DNA of 49,736 bases from IMG/VR virus record IMGVR_UViG_3300027499_000008, positions 1 through 49,736 of that record; one strand, 5' to 3'. Under the pieces are notes generated by a model, which ran no database searches, had not been told where the DNA came from, and saw only the letters and a program-made list of their open reading frames with translations. Of the stretch, positions 19,161-28,000 are shown one piece after another. Source of the stretch: a virus. Numbering within the stretch: position 1 is the first letter of the stretch; each line of letters opens with the position of its first letter. Position numbers and translations under genes: made by a program.

Positions 19161-19924
19161 ACTACTGCCGCCAACTGATAAAGGCGGCAATCCACGAACC
19201 AGAATTTGTAGACCTTGCAGAAACAGCTAAATTAGCTGTAAAGTTTTGTCTACCTGACAGTGGTATCGTACTTGAAGACACTGACCTTCGTGGGCTCGAC
19301 GGTGGTATTGAGCTTTGCTTACCGTTTGACCGTATCGCTTTGGAGTTCACTGAGCCTAGAGAACCAAAGCCTGGAGAGTTACGGTCATCAAAACGCGTGA
19401 TCATCGCAGAACAGACAGAAGAGAAAATAGAATGCATGACCGCTATATGGATGGATAGTAAGCAAAAGTGGATACCTTACATTGGTTTTGGTTTACCCAG
19501 AAGCGGCTATCTGTTCAGTATGGATGGCGTCAGGCAGATGCGTATCTACTGCGACGCTGGAAACATCCATGACATCGCTCAAGAAGCCGAGGTACTGTTG
19601 AATTTCATCAACGCACTTCAGTGCAGCAACGTAGAAATTGCCAAAACTGAAGGCAGAAAAAAGTCGGTCAAACACATCAAAGACGCACTTCCGTTTGACG
19701 ACTACCATTTCTTGGCGATCAAGCGCCCGGAGGGCACATCAGAGTCTTCAGGGTCTGGGGGTACGCACCGGTCCCCCCGCGAGCACCTGCGTCGGGGTCA
19801 CATCAGGCGGCTCCAGACCGGCAAGAAAGTTTGGGTCAGTGCGACCGTGGTCTGCGCCGGTCGTGGGGGCAAAGTCTCCAAAGACTATCTGATGGCGCTT
19901 GACACAGCCAAAGTTCAACCGTAG
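19148..19924 (+). CDS. hypothetical phage protein with basic C-terminal motif
   Basis: This is a 258-residue protein. The ATG at 19148 follows GAGGAGGTGTT and overlaps the helicase end. The ORF extends upstream only as a shadow of the helicase. The C-terminal segment THRSPREHLRRGHIRRL...GKKVWVSATVV follows a pattern (SPR.H.RRGH.R.L..G..VWV) that recurs in proteins of phages and mobile elements. Most of the gene is AT-richer than its neighbours, which suggests later acquisition. Function is unknown. The end carries a promoter for the next gene. Confidence 0.7.
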   Translation: MQPLNYCRQLIKAAIHEPEFVDLAETAKLAVKFCLPDSGIVLEDTDLRGLDGGIELCLPFDRIALEFTEPREPKPGELRSSKRVIIAEQTEEKIECMTAIWMDSKQKWIPYIGFGLPRSGYLFSMDGVRQMRIYCDAGNIHDIAQEAEVLLNFINALQCSNVEIAKTEGRKKSVKHIKDALPFDDYHFLAIKRPEGTSESSGSGGTHRSPREHLRRGHIRRLQTGKKVWVSATVVCAGRGGKVSKDYLMALDTAKVQP

Positions 19925-19927
19925 ACT
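19899..19927 (+). promoter_or_regulatory. sigma70-type promoter
   Basis: TTGACA (19899-19904) and TAGACT (19922-19927) are 17 bp apart. The boxes overlap the last codons and stop of the preceding gene, as with the promoters at 1269 and 8447. Downstream lie the 136-aa gene, the Acb2-like gene and the SSB-like gene. Confidence 0.6.
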
Positions 19928-19952
19928 TTGTACCCCAGCCACAGGAGGCCGC

Positions 19953-20363
19953 ATGGAACAGAACCCCGAGGCACCTCAGGTGCCCACTGAAAAGCTCGTC
20001 AAGACGTACATCAAGATGCGCGATGCGCGTGCAGCGCTCGCCAAGAAGTACGAAGAGGACGACAAAGCCATCAAAGATCAGATGGAACTGGTTGAGCACG
20101 CCCTCATGGACGTGTGCAAGAAAGCGGGTGCAGATAGCATCCGCACCGGAGCAGGCACCGTGATTCGCGGTGTCAAGACGTCGTACTGGACTTCCGACTG
20201 GGAGTCTATGCACAACTTCATCAAGGAGAACCAAGCACTTGATCTACTAGAAAGACGCATCGCGCAGCGGGCTATGAAGGATTGGCTCGAAGCGAACCCC
20301 GACAAGATGCCCAAGGGACTCAACACTGAGTCGAAGTACACCGTGACCGTAAGGAGGTCGTAA
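19953..20363 (+). CDS. conserved phage protein next to SSB
   Basis: This is a 136-residue protein. The ATG at 19953 follows AGGAGG. An N-terminal coiled coil (KTYIKMRDARAALAKKYEEDDKAIKD) leads into IRTGAGTVIRGVKTSYWTSDW, LLERRIAQRAMKDWLEANPD and a final ESKYTVTVRR. This arrangement recurs in many phages near SSB and primase genes. I cannot assign a function. Its stop overlaps the next start (TAATG), so it is translated together with the Acb2-like gene. Confidence 0.75.
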   Translation: MEQNPEAPQVPTEKLVKTYIKMRDARAALAKKYEEDDKAIKDQMELVEHALMDVCKKAGADSIRTGAGTVIRGVKTSYWTSDWESMHNFIKENQALDLLERRIAQRAMKDWLEANPDKMPKGLNTESKYTVTVRRS

Positions 20364-20587
20364 TGGAGAACCAACACCGCCTTATCAAAGGCTACCGAGA
20401 CCTGACACAGGACGAGATTAGCCTGATGAATGAGATCAAGGAACAAGGAAAGCAACTAGGAGATCTTGTTGCTACTTTGAAACAAATGCCTAACGTAGAC
20501 CAACGCTGGGTGTCTATTGGTGCAACCGATCTACAGACCGGTTTGATGGCGCTTACCCGGGCTGTAGCCCGTCCCGAAACCTTTTGA
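20363..20587 (+). CDS. acb2: anti-CBASS protein Acb2 (cyclic-oligonucleotide sponge)
   Basis: This is a 74-residue helical protein. GYRDLTQDEISLMNEIKEQG at the start and QRWVSIGATDLQTGLMALTRAV at the end match the Acb2 (T4 Vs.4-type) family. Those proteins form hexamers that bind and sequester the cyclic di- and trinucleotide signals of CBASS immunity. Tyr11 and Lys26, the two residues I recall as essential for ligand binding in the studied Acb2 proteins, fall at exactly those positions here. The start overlaps the previous stop. Placement in the replication operon suggests early expression, before CBASS kills the cell. The assignment is from motif memory, not a search. Confidence 0.85.
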   Translation: MENQHRLIKGYRDLTQDEISLMNEIKEQGKQLGDLVATLKQMPNVDQRWVSIGATDLQTGLMALTRAVARPETF

Positions 20588-20594
20588 GGTCGTA

Positions 20595-21548
20595 ATGTCT
20601 GAACTCACTCTCTTCCAAACCGGCAACCAACTGCCGGCACACCTGCGCCGCAGCACTGCGGAACTCAGCCCGCTGACCAAGTCGCTCATGGGCGGCGGCA
20701 ACTCGAAGCGCATCAGCATCGAGAACAACGTCTGGCACATGCTTGTCGGCGGCAAGGAAGTCGCCGTCAACGAAGACCGGGCGATGAACGTCATCGTCAT
20801 CCGCAGTGCAGATGCGAATCGCCGCACGTTCTACGGCACCACCTACGAGAAGGGTGTCAAGGGCCGTCCGCAGTGCTGGTCTGAGGATGGTGTCAAGCCC
20901 CACACATCGGTGAAGACGCCGCAGCACCGCACCTGTGCAGGGTGCCCGCAGGACATCAAGGGCTCCGGAACCAACGAGTCGAAGGCGTGCCGGTACAGCC
21001 GCCCCGTGGCGCTGCTGTTGGAAAACGACATGCAGGGTGACATCTACGCGCTGAACATCAACGCGTCGAGCCTCTTCGGCCAGGGCGAAGGGCGCAAGAT
21101 GGGCCTTCAGCAGTACGCTCGGTTCCTCGGCGGGCACGGGGTCGAAATCAACGCTGTCGTGACCGAGATGCGCTTCGATGCCACGGCGAACATGAAGCTG
21201 GTGTTCAGCGCGGTGCGTCCGCTGACTGAAGAGGAGTACCGGATCGCCGTCGATCGCCAGAACGATCTCGAAGCGGTCAACGCGGTGACCGTGAGCATCG
21301 CTGACATGGACAACGTCCCTGCGGCTCCTGAGCCCGCTCCTGCGCCTGCGCCAGCCCCTGTGGCTGCGCCGAAGCCTGCGGCCAAGCCTGCCCCTGCACC
21401 CAGCGCGTTCAAGGTCACCAAGGACGTGCCAGCACCCGCCGAAGAAGCGCCTGTGGTGCGCGAAGCCAAGGCCTCTGCGCCTGTGGTAGCAGACGGCCCG
21501 AACGTCAACGCGATCCTCGCCGCATGGGGCGACGACGCTGACGACTGA
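20595..21548 (+). CDS. single-stranded DNA-binding protein (phage SSB-like)
   Basis: This is a 317-residue protein. The ATG follows TTGAGGTCGTA. The N-terminal 220 residues contain HRTCAGCPQDIKGSG and KACRYSRPVALLLENDMQGDIY, a pattern shared by phage proteins usually called SSB. A Pro/Ala-rich flexible linker (about 238-285) and the acidic end NAILAAWGDDADD follow. An OB-type core, a disordered linker and an acidic tail make the classic SSB design for recruiting replication proteins. The cysteines (CAGC...C) may bind zinc. Confidence 0.75.
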   Translation: MSELTLFQTGNQLPAHLRRSTAELSPLTKSLMGGGNSKRISIENNVWHMLVGGKEVAVNEDRAMNVIVIRSADANRRTFYGTTYEKGVKGRPQCWSEDGVKPHTSVKTPQHRTCAGCPQDIKGSGTNESKACRYSRPVALLLENDMQGDIYALNINASSLFGQGEGRKMGLQQYARFLGGHGVEINAVVTEMRFDATANMKLVFSAVRPLTEEEYRIAVDRQNDLEAVNAVTVSIADMDNVPAAPEPAPAPAPAPVAAPKPAAKPAPAPSAFKVTKDVPAPAEEAPVVREAKASAPVVADGPNVNAILAAWGDDADD

Positions 21549-21614
21549 TTGACGGGGGCGGCGGTCAGCGCCGTGAGCAGTGTTTTTTCGCTTGAGTGTC
21601 TCCGCACTGTGATA

Positions 21615-21634
21615 GCCCCGGGTTGCGCCGGGGC
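21615..21634 (+). other. GC-rich hairpin before HTH gene
   Basis: GCCCCGG and CCGGGGC pair around GTTGCG. The sequence TAGCCCCGGGTTG is shared with the terminator at 25005-25039, but here no U-tract follows. A T6 run at 21584-21589 lies upstream after a GC stem (CGGCG/CGCCG) and may end the SSB transcript. Confidence 0.45.
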
Positions 21635-21651
21635 CGCCCCCACCCAACACC

Positions 21652-21882
21652 ATGTACACCACAAAGATCATCCGGCGCAACGCCGACGCTGACCCGAGCC
21701 TGCTCGGCGTGCAGCTTGGTCGCCTGTGCATTCACAGGTGCGTTTCTGTGAACCAAGTCATCGCAGACCTTGGCGTGACCAAGGGCGCGGTCTACTCATG
21801 GTTCTCGGGTCAACGGGACGTGTCCAAGCACTTGCGCTCCAAGGTCTTGGCGTATTACCGTTCGATCCTCGCCTTGCCCTGA
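21652..21882 (+). CDS. small helix-turn-helix regulator
   Basis: This is a 76-residue protein. VSVNQVIADLGVTKGAVYSWFSGQRDVSKHLRSKV is a Cro/YdaS-like helix-turn-helix (helix 2 NQVIADLG, recognition helix KGAVYSWFSGQ). The ATG at 21652 has no strong Shine-Dalgarno (CCCAACACC precedes), so it may be weakly expressed or leaderless. It sits alone between SSB and primase genes. It is a likely phage transcription regulator and another candidate to bind the TTTAC-YR-GTAAA sites. Confidence 0.75.
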   Translation: MYTTKIIRRNADADPSLLGVQLGRLCIHRCVSVNQVIADLGVTKGAVYSWFSGQRDVSKHLRSKVLAYYRSILALP

Positions 21883-21941
21883 CCGGGCATCCATGCACCA
21901 TCCGCAACGCTCGCCGCGTTTGTGGCTAACTCCGTGTCACC

Positions 21942-24755
21942 ATGTCTCCAAAAGAGTTCCTTGAGAACGTTCTCCCACATGGCACGCGATACTCCCTCAG
22001 GCTAGTCAAGAAAGTTCCGCTCAAAGACACTCTCGTTTGGGATCGTCGTTACACCTCTTTTGCCAGCATGGCGGAAGCGGTCGAAGAGTTCAGTAACGGC
22101 GGATGGGATGTGTACTATGCAACCGCTGGCTTTGGCGCAGAAGAACACTCAAAGGCCACCAATGCAGTTGCCAAGAGGGAGTTTTACGTCGATGTGGATT
22201 GCGGGCCTAAGAAGCCCTACGCTGACAAAGCCGCTGGCCTGTCAGCACTCCGTGAATTTTGCAAGGTAGTAGGCCTGCCGAAACCTACGCTGATTGACTC
22301 AGGCAATGGCCTGCACGCACACTGGTATCTTGACAACCCCATACCGGTGCATGAGTGGAAGGCGACAGCCGAAGCCCTGAAGGCGCGTTGTGTCAAAGAA
22401 GAGTTTGAAGTTGATGGTGACTGCACCGCCGACATCGTTCGGGTACTGCGTATCCCCGGCACCCTGAACAAGAAGAACGACAGTCCTGTCGTCCTGCTCA
22501 CGCCGATCAAATACCACGCCTTCGAGTCCATCCGTGACGCAGTGGGCGTGGCCGCTGCCGACATGTTCGCCAAGGCCCGGGCGCTGTCGGGCGGGGTCTC
22601 TGATGAGACCAAGAAGCTGTACATCGACCCCAATAGGGTCAGCAAGTTCGAGACGATCTGGATCAAGTCCAGCAACGGCGAAGGCTGTGCGCAGATCGCT
22701 GAGGCAGCGAAGAACCAAGAGGCCGTGCCGGAGCCCGTATGGCGTGCCGTGCTGTCGATCGCTCAGCACTGTGAGGACCGTGACTGGGCCATACATGAGG
22801 TCTCCAAGAACCACCCGAACTACAGCCCCGACGAGACGGAGCGCAAGGCAGCGCTGACCAAGGGCCCGTACACGTGCGAGACGTTCCAAGGTCTGGACAA
22901 CGCCAAGCTGTGCGCAGGGTGCCCGCACATCGGCAAGATCAAGTCACCGATTCAGCTCGGCTCCGAGATCAAGCTGGCACCGCCCGAGCCCATTCAGGTC
23001 GAAGTCGAGAACGAGACCATCGAGATCCCGCCATACCCACGGCCATTCTCTCGGGGGGCTACAGGCGGTATCTATCACGACATCACAAAATCAGATGGAG
23101 TAGAACGCGTCAAGATATACAACCACGACATCTATATCTACAAACGCATGCGTGACGGCACCGGTGGGGGTGATACGTTGTGGGCTAGGCACCATCTGCC
23201 ACATGGCGACGTGCGAGAGTTCAGCATCCTCCAGAGTGAGATAGCAGCGGCGGACAAGTTCAAAGAGGCAGTGAACCGTGAAGGTGTCATTGCTTTCGAC
23301 CCCCGGCAGTTGTTGTCGTTGCAGCAGATGTTCGGTCTGATGATCCGCGACTTACAGTTCAGGGAGAAAGCAGACAACATGAGAACTAGATTCGGATGGA
23401 CCCCTGAAGACACGTTCATCATTGGGAACCGCGAGTACACCAAGCGCGGCGTCATCTACACACCGATTGCCAAGCCCATCGAGCACTACGTGCCGTGGCT
23501 GAGCCCCAAGGGTTCGATCGACGTGTGGAAGCAGGCCGCTGCACACTACGACACACCGGAGATGGACTTCCATGCGGCGGGGGTGCTCGCCGGGTTTGGT
23601 AGTGCGCTGATGCACCTCTCGCCGGAGAACGGCGGGATCATCAACTACTACTCGAAGAAGTCAGGCACCGGTAAGACGACCATCTTGCGCATGGCCAATG
23701 CGATCTGGGGCGACCCTGTGGCTTTGATGAAAGATGCGCAGGACAAGACCCTGACCAAGGTGCACCGGCTGGGGGTGATGAACGGGATCGTCGGCACCCT
23801 TGATGAGATGACCAACGCAGAGCCGAACGAAATGTCGGATCTGGTCTACAACAACACGCAGGGGCGTGGGCGTGACCGCATGGAAGCGGGGCGCAACATG
23901 GAGCGGGTCAATAACGTTCGTTGGAAGCAGATGTCTATCTGGTCCAGCAACTCTACGATTGAAGACCGGCTCATGATGATCAAGAGCGACCCGGCTGGAG
24001 AACTGGCCCGTATCCTTGAGATTCATCTTACGACACCCGTACCCTCTGATGTGCTGGAGACAAAGAAGCTATTCGACAATCTGTTGACGAACTATGGTCA
24101 CGCTGGTGACGTGTTCATGCGTTTTGTCATTCCTAACCTAGACTACGCCAAGAAGATATGGGAAGACACGCGGGACAACATCTACAGGATGGGTAGCTGG
24201 ACACAGACTGAGCGGTTCAAGCTGAACAACGTGATTTGCATCATCGCTGCTGGCATTATCACGAACAGTATTGGACTGACCAGCTACAACATCAAGAGAA
24301 TCCTGAACAAGCTCATCTCGTTGATCAAGCAGGCCACGGTAGAGCAGAGTGTGTCTGCAACCACGGCGGTGTCCACCGTCGCGTCCTACATCAACAAGAA
24401 CATCCGCAACGTGCTGATTGTCAACAGGAAGCCTGCGGCGGTAGGTATCAATGACAGGCCTGCACTGGAGCCTATGGGCGAACTGCTGATCCGCTACGAA
24501 CCGGATAGCGACACGCTGTGGATTACCAAGAAGGAGTTCACCAAGTGGTGTGCACAGGCCTACATCAACGTGAAGGAGCTGTACTCCTCCTATACCCGTG
24601 AAACAGGTGGCACCATGACTCTGACGAAGAAGCGGATGGGTGCAGGCTGGCGCAGCGACTTCGGCCCTGTGGACGCGATCGAGTTCCCGCAGGCCAAGAA
24701 GGCTTTGAACCTTGACCTCGATGTCTCAGCGAACCAAACGGCTGAAGCTGGTTGA
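21942..24755 (+). CDS. replicative primase-helicase (AEP primase plus P-loop helicase)
   Basis: This is a 937-residue protein. The N-terminal archaeo-eukaryotic primase domain shows FYVDVDCG (Asp84, Asp86), DSGNGLHAHW (about 119-128) and DIVRVLRIPGTLNKK (about 164-178), the metal-binding and nucleotide-binding motifs. A cysteine cluster (CETFQGLDNAKLCAGCPH) follows the primase domain. The C-terminal helicase has Walker A KKSGTGKTT (about 572-580) and Walker B GTLDEMTN (about 618-625), in the layout of DUF927-type helicases. It should both prime and unwind DNA at the phage fork. The ATG lacks a strong Shine-Dalgarno. The end overlaps a small gene. Confidence 0.85.
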   Translation: MSPKEFLENVLPHGTRYSLRLVKKVPLKDTLVWDRRYTSFASMAEAVEEFSNGGWDVYYATAGFGAEEHSKATNAVAKREFYVDVDCGPKKPYADKAAGLSALREFCKVVGLPKPTLIDSGNGLHAHWYLDNPIPVHEWKATAEALKARCVKEEFEVDGDCTADIVRVLRIPGTLNKKNDSPVVLLTPIKYHAFESIRDAVGVAAADMFAKARALSGGVSDETKKLYIDPNRVSKFETIWIKSSNGEGCAQIAEAAKNQEAVPEPVWRAVLSIAQHCEDRDWAIHEVSKNHPNYSPDETERKAALTKGPYTCETFQGLDNAKLCAGCPHIGKIKSPIQLGSEIKLAPPEPIQVEVENETIEIPPYPRPFSRGATGGIYHDITKSDGVERVKIYNHDIYIYKRMRDGTGGGDTLWARHHLPHGDVREFSILQSEIAAADKFKEAVNREGVIAFDPRQLLSLQQMFGLMIRDLQFREKADNMRTRFGWTPEDTFIIGNREYTKRGVIYTPIAKPIEHYVPWLSPKGSIDVWKQAAAHYDTPEMDFHAAGVLAGFGSALMHLSPENGGIINYYSKKSGTGKTTILRMANAIWGDPVALMKDAQDKTLTKVHRLGVMNGIVGTLDEMTNAEPNEMSDLVYNNTQGRGRDRMEAGRNMERVNNVRWKQMSIWSSNSTIEDRLMMIKSDPAGELARILEIHLTTPVPSDVLETKKLFDNLLTNYGHAGDVFMRFVIPNLDYAKKIWEDTRDNIYRMGSWTQTERFKLNNVICIIAAGIITNSIGLTSYNIKRILNKLISLIKQATVEQSVSATTAVSTVASYINKNIRNVLIVNRKPAAVGINDRPALEPMGELLIRYEPDSDTLWITKKEFTKWCAQAYINVKELYSSYTRETGGTMTLTKKRMGAGWRSDFGPVDAIEFPQAKKALNLDLDVSANQTAEAG

Positions 24756-24957
24756 CGGCAGGCTGGTGCACCGTGGGGCTGAGTATCAGCTCCCTCAGTG
24801 GCTAGAGATCGGGCAGAGCTTCTTCCTGCCCACGCTCAAGAGCGATGAGCTGATCACCAAGGTCAAAGCCCGGTACGCGGCGCGGGGCATTCAGGTGGTG
24901 CACGAGATGCGCATCGAGGCTGACCACCTTGGCATCAGGGTCTGGAGGGTGCTATAG
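24721..24957 (+). CDS. small conserved protein, paralogue of the 8573 gene
   Basis: This is a 78-residue protein. The ATG at 24721 lies within the end of the primase gene, and an in-frame TTG lies at 24712. 'LEIGQSFFLPTLKS...HLGIRVWRVL' parallels 'MGVGHSFLIPFDTS...GGLRVWRTA' of the protein at 8573-8842, so the two are diverged paralogues (DUF7303-like, from memory). Function is unknown. It is the last rightward gene before the convergence point. Confidence 0.7.
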   Translation: MSQRTKRLKLVDGRLVHRGAEYQLPQWLEIGQSFFLPTLKSDELITKVKARYAARGIQVVHEMRIEADHLGIRVWRVL

Positions 24958-24958
24958 T
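24929..24958 (+). promoter_or_regulatory. candidate promoter for a short RNA
   Basis: TTGGCA (24929-24934) and TATAGT (24953-24958) are 18 bp apart, each a 5/6 match. There is no gene to serve downstream. The terminator at 25005-25039 lies only about 75 nt from the predicted start. Confidence 0.45.
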
Positions 24959-24964
24959 CCCACC

Positions 24965-25040
24965 CGTCAAAAGTTCGGCCCGTTGACTGTGCGTCTCCTA
25001 GTTAGCCCCGGGTTGAGCTTGCTCCCCGGGGCGCTTTTTC
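24965..25040 (+). ncRNA. candidate small RNA between promoter and terminator
   Basis: A roughly 75-nt transcript would contain a GTCAA/TTGAC stem (24966-24987) and the strong terminator hairpin. Its 3' end would overlap the end of the leftward giant gene by two bases. Existence is inferred only from the promoter-terminator pair. Confidence 0.35.
25005..25039 (+). terminator. intrinsic terminator at the convergence point
   Basis: GCCCCGGG (25005-25012) and CCCGGGGC (25025-25032) form an 8-bp GC stem, followed by GC and TTTTT (25035-25039). It ends the rightward early/replication transcripts exactly at the stop codon of the leftward structural operon. In the leftward direction no U-tract follows. 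Confidence 0.85.
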
Positions 25041-28000
25041 ATCTAGACGCGTCCATCATCCGCTGCTCCTCGGTAACCTGACGACGCAGCCGGTACACAT
25101 CCCGGGCAAGGTCGTTTTGTTGGGTACGCAGGTCGTTGATGATCACGCGCCGCTCTTCAGGTGAGAGATCAGTCATCTTGTCGATAGCACGGGCCTGGGC
25201 GTTGAGAGCACGGATCGCCTCCATCGTGCTACGCACCTCGCTACGTACCACGTACAGGCCGAAGTTGTCCTTGAGGTACTTCTCTGCATCCTCAGGGTTA
25301 TCCTTCAGCTTGCGGTTGTAAGAGTTGTAGACCTGCTCGACAGACCTGTCAAGGTTGTAGATCTCGTCAAGGTAGCGCATGCCGACCGGGTCCTTCATCA
25401 CAGCCGAGGCACCTGTTAGCTGAGCTGCAATCGTCTGGTGCAGGGGGCGGTCCGTCCGCGTGGGGTTGACCATGACATCAGCAACGCTCAAGGCGATACC
25501 TGCGGACATACCGAACATGCCCCGCACCAAGTTCTCCAGCATGATCGGGGAAGTCTTCAGCGACTCGATGCCCGTCGATGTGGCAATGTCAGTCAGAGTT
25601 CTGGACGCAGCCTTCATCGTCTCGGACGTGCCGGTACCGTAGCGCTCGGACGGGTCGAGGGCCAACTGCGCCTGAGACTCCAGTGGGCGTCCAAGGAAGA
25701 ACGAGTAGTTCATGAGGTTCTCAAGAACCGGCTTGACGATCTGCGGGGTGAGGTTCGGAGCCCAGAAGAGGTCGACACCGTTGAGCATCAGTTCCTTCAG
25801 CACCCGGATACCGTCACGTTCTTCTGGTGTGCCTTGGAACTTGAAGTACTGCACCACACGCTCGGGGATGGCTTTGAAGAAGAACGACAGTTCAGGAGGG
25901 ATCGGAATGCCGGGCACGAAGCCAAGCTCCTTGCCGCCCGGGATGATCCAGTTCCGATCGCGGACGTGGTCCGGTTGTTTCTGGTATTCCTCGTCGTCCG
26001 ACATCATCACCGCGTAGCCGAAGCCCATCACAGTCAGCACCCCCATCCGCTTGTAGAACAGGTTGCGGGCGTAGCCGGTCGTCGCGCCGATGCTGCGCTG
26101 GGCGCTCGGGTTGCCTGCCGCTGCCAGCAGGAGCTTGTCCATCGAGCGGGCGTAGGCGTTGAAGAACGGGATGGTGCGGATGAGGTAGTCGGCAGTCCTC
26201 GACGCACCTCTGCGGCTGAAGTTGATGATCTCCCGGGCGCGTAGTTCAGCCAGTGCCCGGTCACCGGTCTCCTTCAGCGTCTGGTTGTAGATCGCCTCAC
26301 GCACGGCGACGTCCGAGGCCTTGGCACCGGCCTCCATGATGCGCAGGATGGCCTTGCCGATAGAGCGCGGCGCGAGCCCGGTCTCTTCCAAGATGTTCTT
26401 GACGTTGCCACCGATGACGGTGTCATAGGCAGGCACCACACCCGACCTGGCAAGCTCTCGTACAGCGGCGGACTCCGTACCCCTGATTTCATTCCACCAG
26501 TTCAGGGGGAAGTTCAGCAAAATGCGGGGGAGCATCGCGGCAGGGTTCTTGACCCCCGAGTGCACATATGCCCGGGTGATGTCATCGAAGACCTGCTTGA
26601 TAGCGAACGGCGGCGTAGCGGTCACACCGATGCGCAGGTACTTCGAGAACTTCTGAGCCCCTCGAATCATGAGGGGGATGTCAGTTTTCGGTGTACCGAT
26701 GAACGCCGCAAGGTTGGCAGGGTCGGGAACGTAGAAGACTTTCTTCTGTCCGTTGACGTAGGCGTCAACAAGTGCCCCCTGCTTATTGTTGTCAACAGCA
26801 GCACGGTTTGGCACAAAGTCAGCGTAGCCAAGCAGCTCCATCTCAGGCAACGCACGGCCAACTGCGTCTGCCTTCATCGACTCATTAACCATCCAATCCA
26901 TGAGCTTCGAGAAGCTCTCAACAGGGTTCTGAGTCTGACGATCTTGAGAGCCTTTGTACTTTGCAATCTCCTTGAACGCAGTCAGCTTTGCGTTAGAGCC
27001 CCCACCCTGCGGGAGTGCCAGATTGTCGAAGTCGTCAATCCGAGAGAAGGGGACGTAGCCTATCGCGTCCTTCCAGACCTGGGCTTTGGCTGGCGTGATG
27101 CGACCAGCCTCAACCATTGCGTCGATCATGGTGAAGCGGATTTGGTCCAGCTTCTCACTTACCCCTTTGATGAACGCATCGGATTGGAAGGCTTGCTCTG
27201 CCGTTGCAGCCTCTTGGGGGGTCAAGAAGAAGTCGAGTCCAGCGGCCTGCGGAGAGTTCATCAACTCGTATTCGCGATGCGAAGCCAGCAACTCACCGAC
27301 GTCTTTCAGGAACGTCTCGGGCTTGATCCCGCGTACCTTGGCCTCAGCGGCGATCTCTTCGAGCACCTTGTTGTAGCTGATCTGCTGCCCGTTGTAGGTC
27401 AGCGTGTCAACGCTGAGCAACCCGGTCGGGTCACGCCGCATCGTGCCGTACTTCTTGACTTCGGTGGCGAAGCGCGGTGCATCCAGTGCCCGGGACAGCA
27501 AGAACACCGGGTTGTAGTCCCCCCGGTTGTCGCGGATACGGTTGCCGTAGGCTCTGGTGAAGACGTAATCCACACCCGCCAACTGGTCCATCGCCTGTGC
27601 ACGGAATCCGAGCGCTAGGTTGCCACCAAGTTTGGCTTGCAGGGACTGACCCAGCGTGCGCTCTTCCTTTTCTCCGACGAGGGAGCGGTACCGAGTCTGC
27701 CCGGTGGCAGTGCTTGGCTTGATCCCCGCTTGAATCGCATCGCGGATGAAGGCTTGCAGAGGGTCGAGGCCCATCGTGCGGATGGCACGGGCCAGCCCCG
27801 GCATGCCGATCCGGTCAGCGAGTCGTGCGAAGAAGTTCCCCAGTTGCCGCAGCGTGGAGCCGGTGAGCTTGGTCGCCTCTGCCATCTCGGCAAGGGCTTC
27901 CTCCACTGCCAGCACGCGAGCTTCCTCGGGGCTCATGCCCTCGGTGTCCTTCTTCCCAGCCGCAGACGCGAGGTAGGCATCCGCTGTCTGACGCACCGCT

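Noticed and set aside
20553-21731. 392-codon ORF on the minus strand opposite the SSB gene
   Set aside because: It is Arg/His/Val-rich shadow coding with no recognisable motif. The plus strand encodes a clear SSB-like protein.
26560-27618. 352-codon plus-strand ORF opposite the giant polyvalent protein, and similar long ORFs at 32422-33369 and 25438-26244
   Set aside because: They are antisense shadows in GC-rich DNA with no start signals. The minus-strand frames carry the conserved phage motifs.
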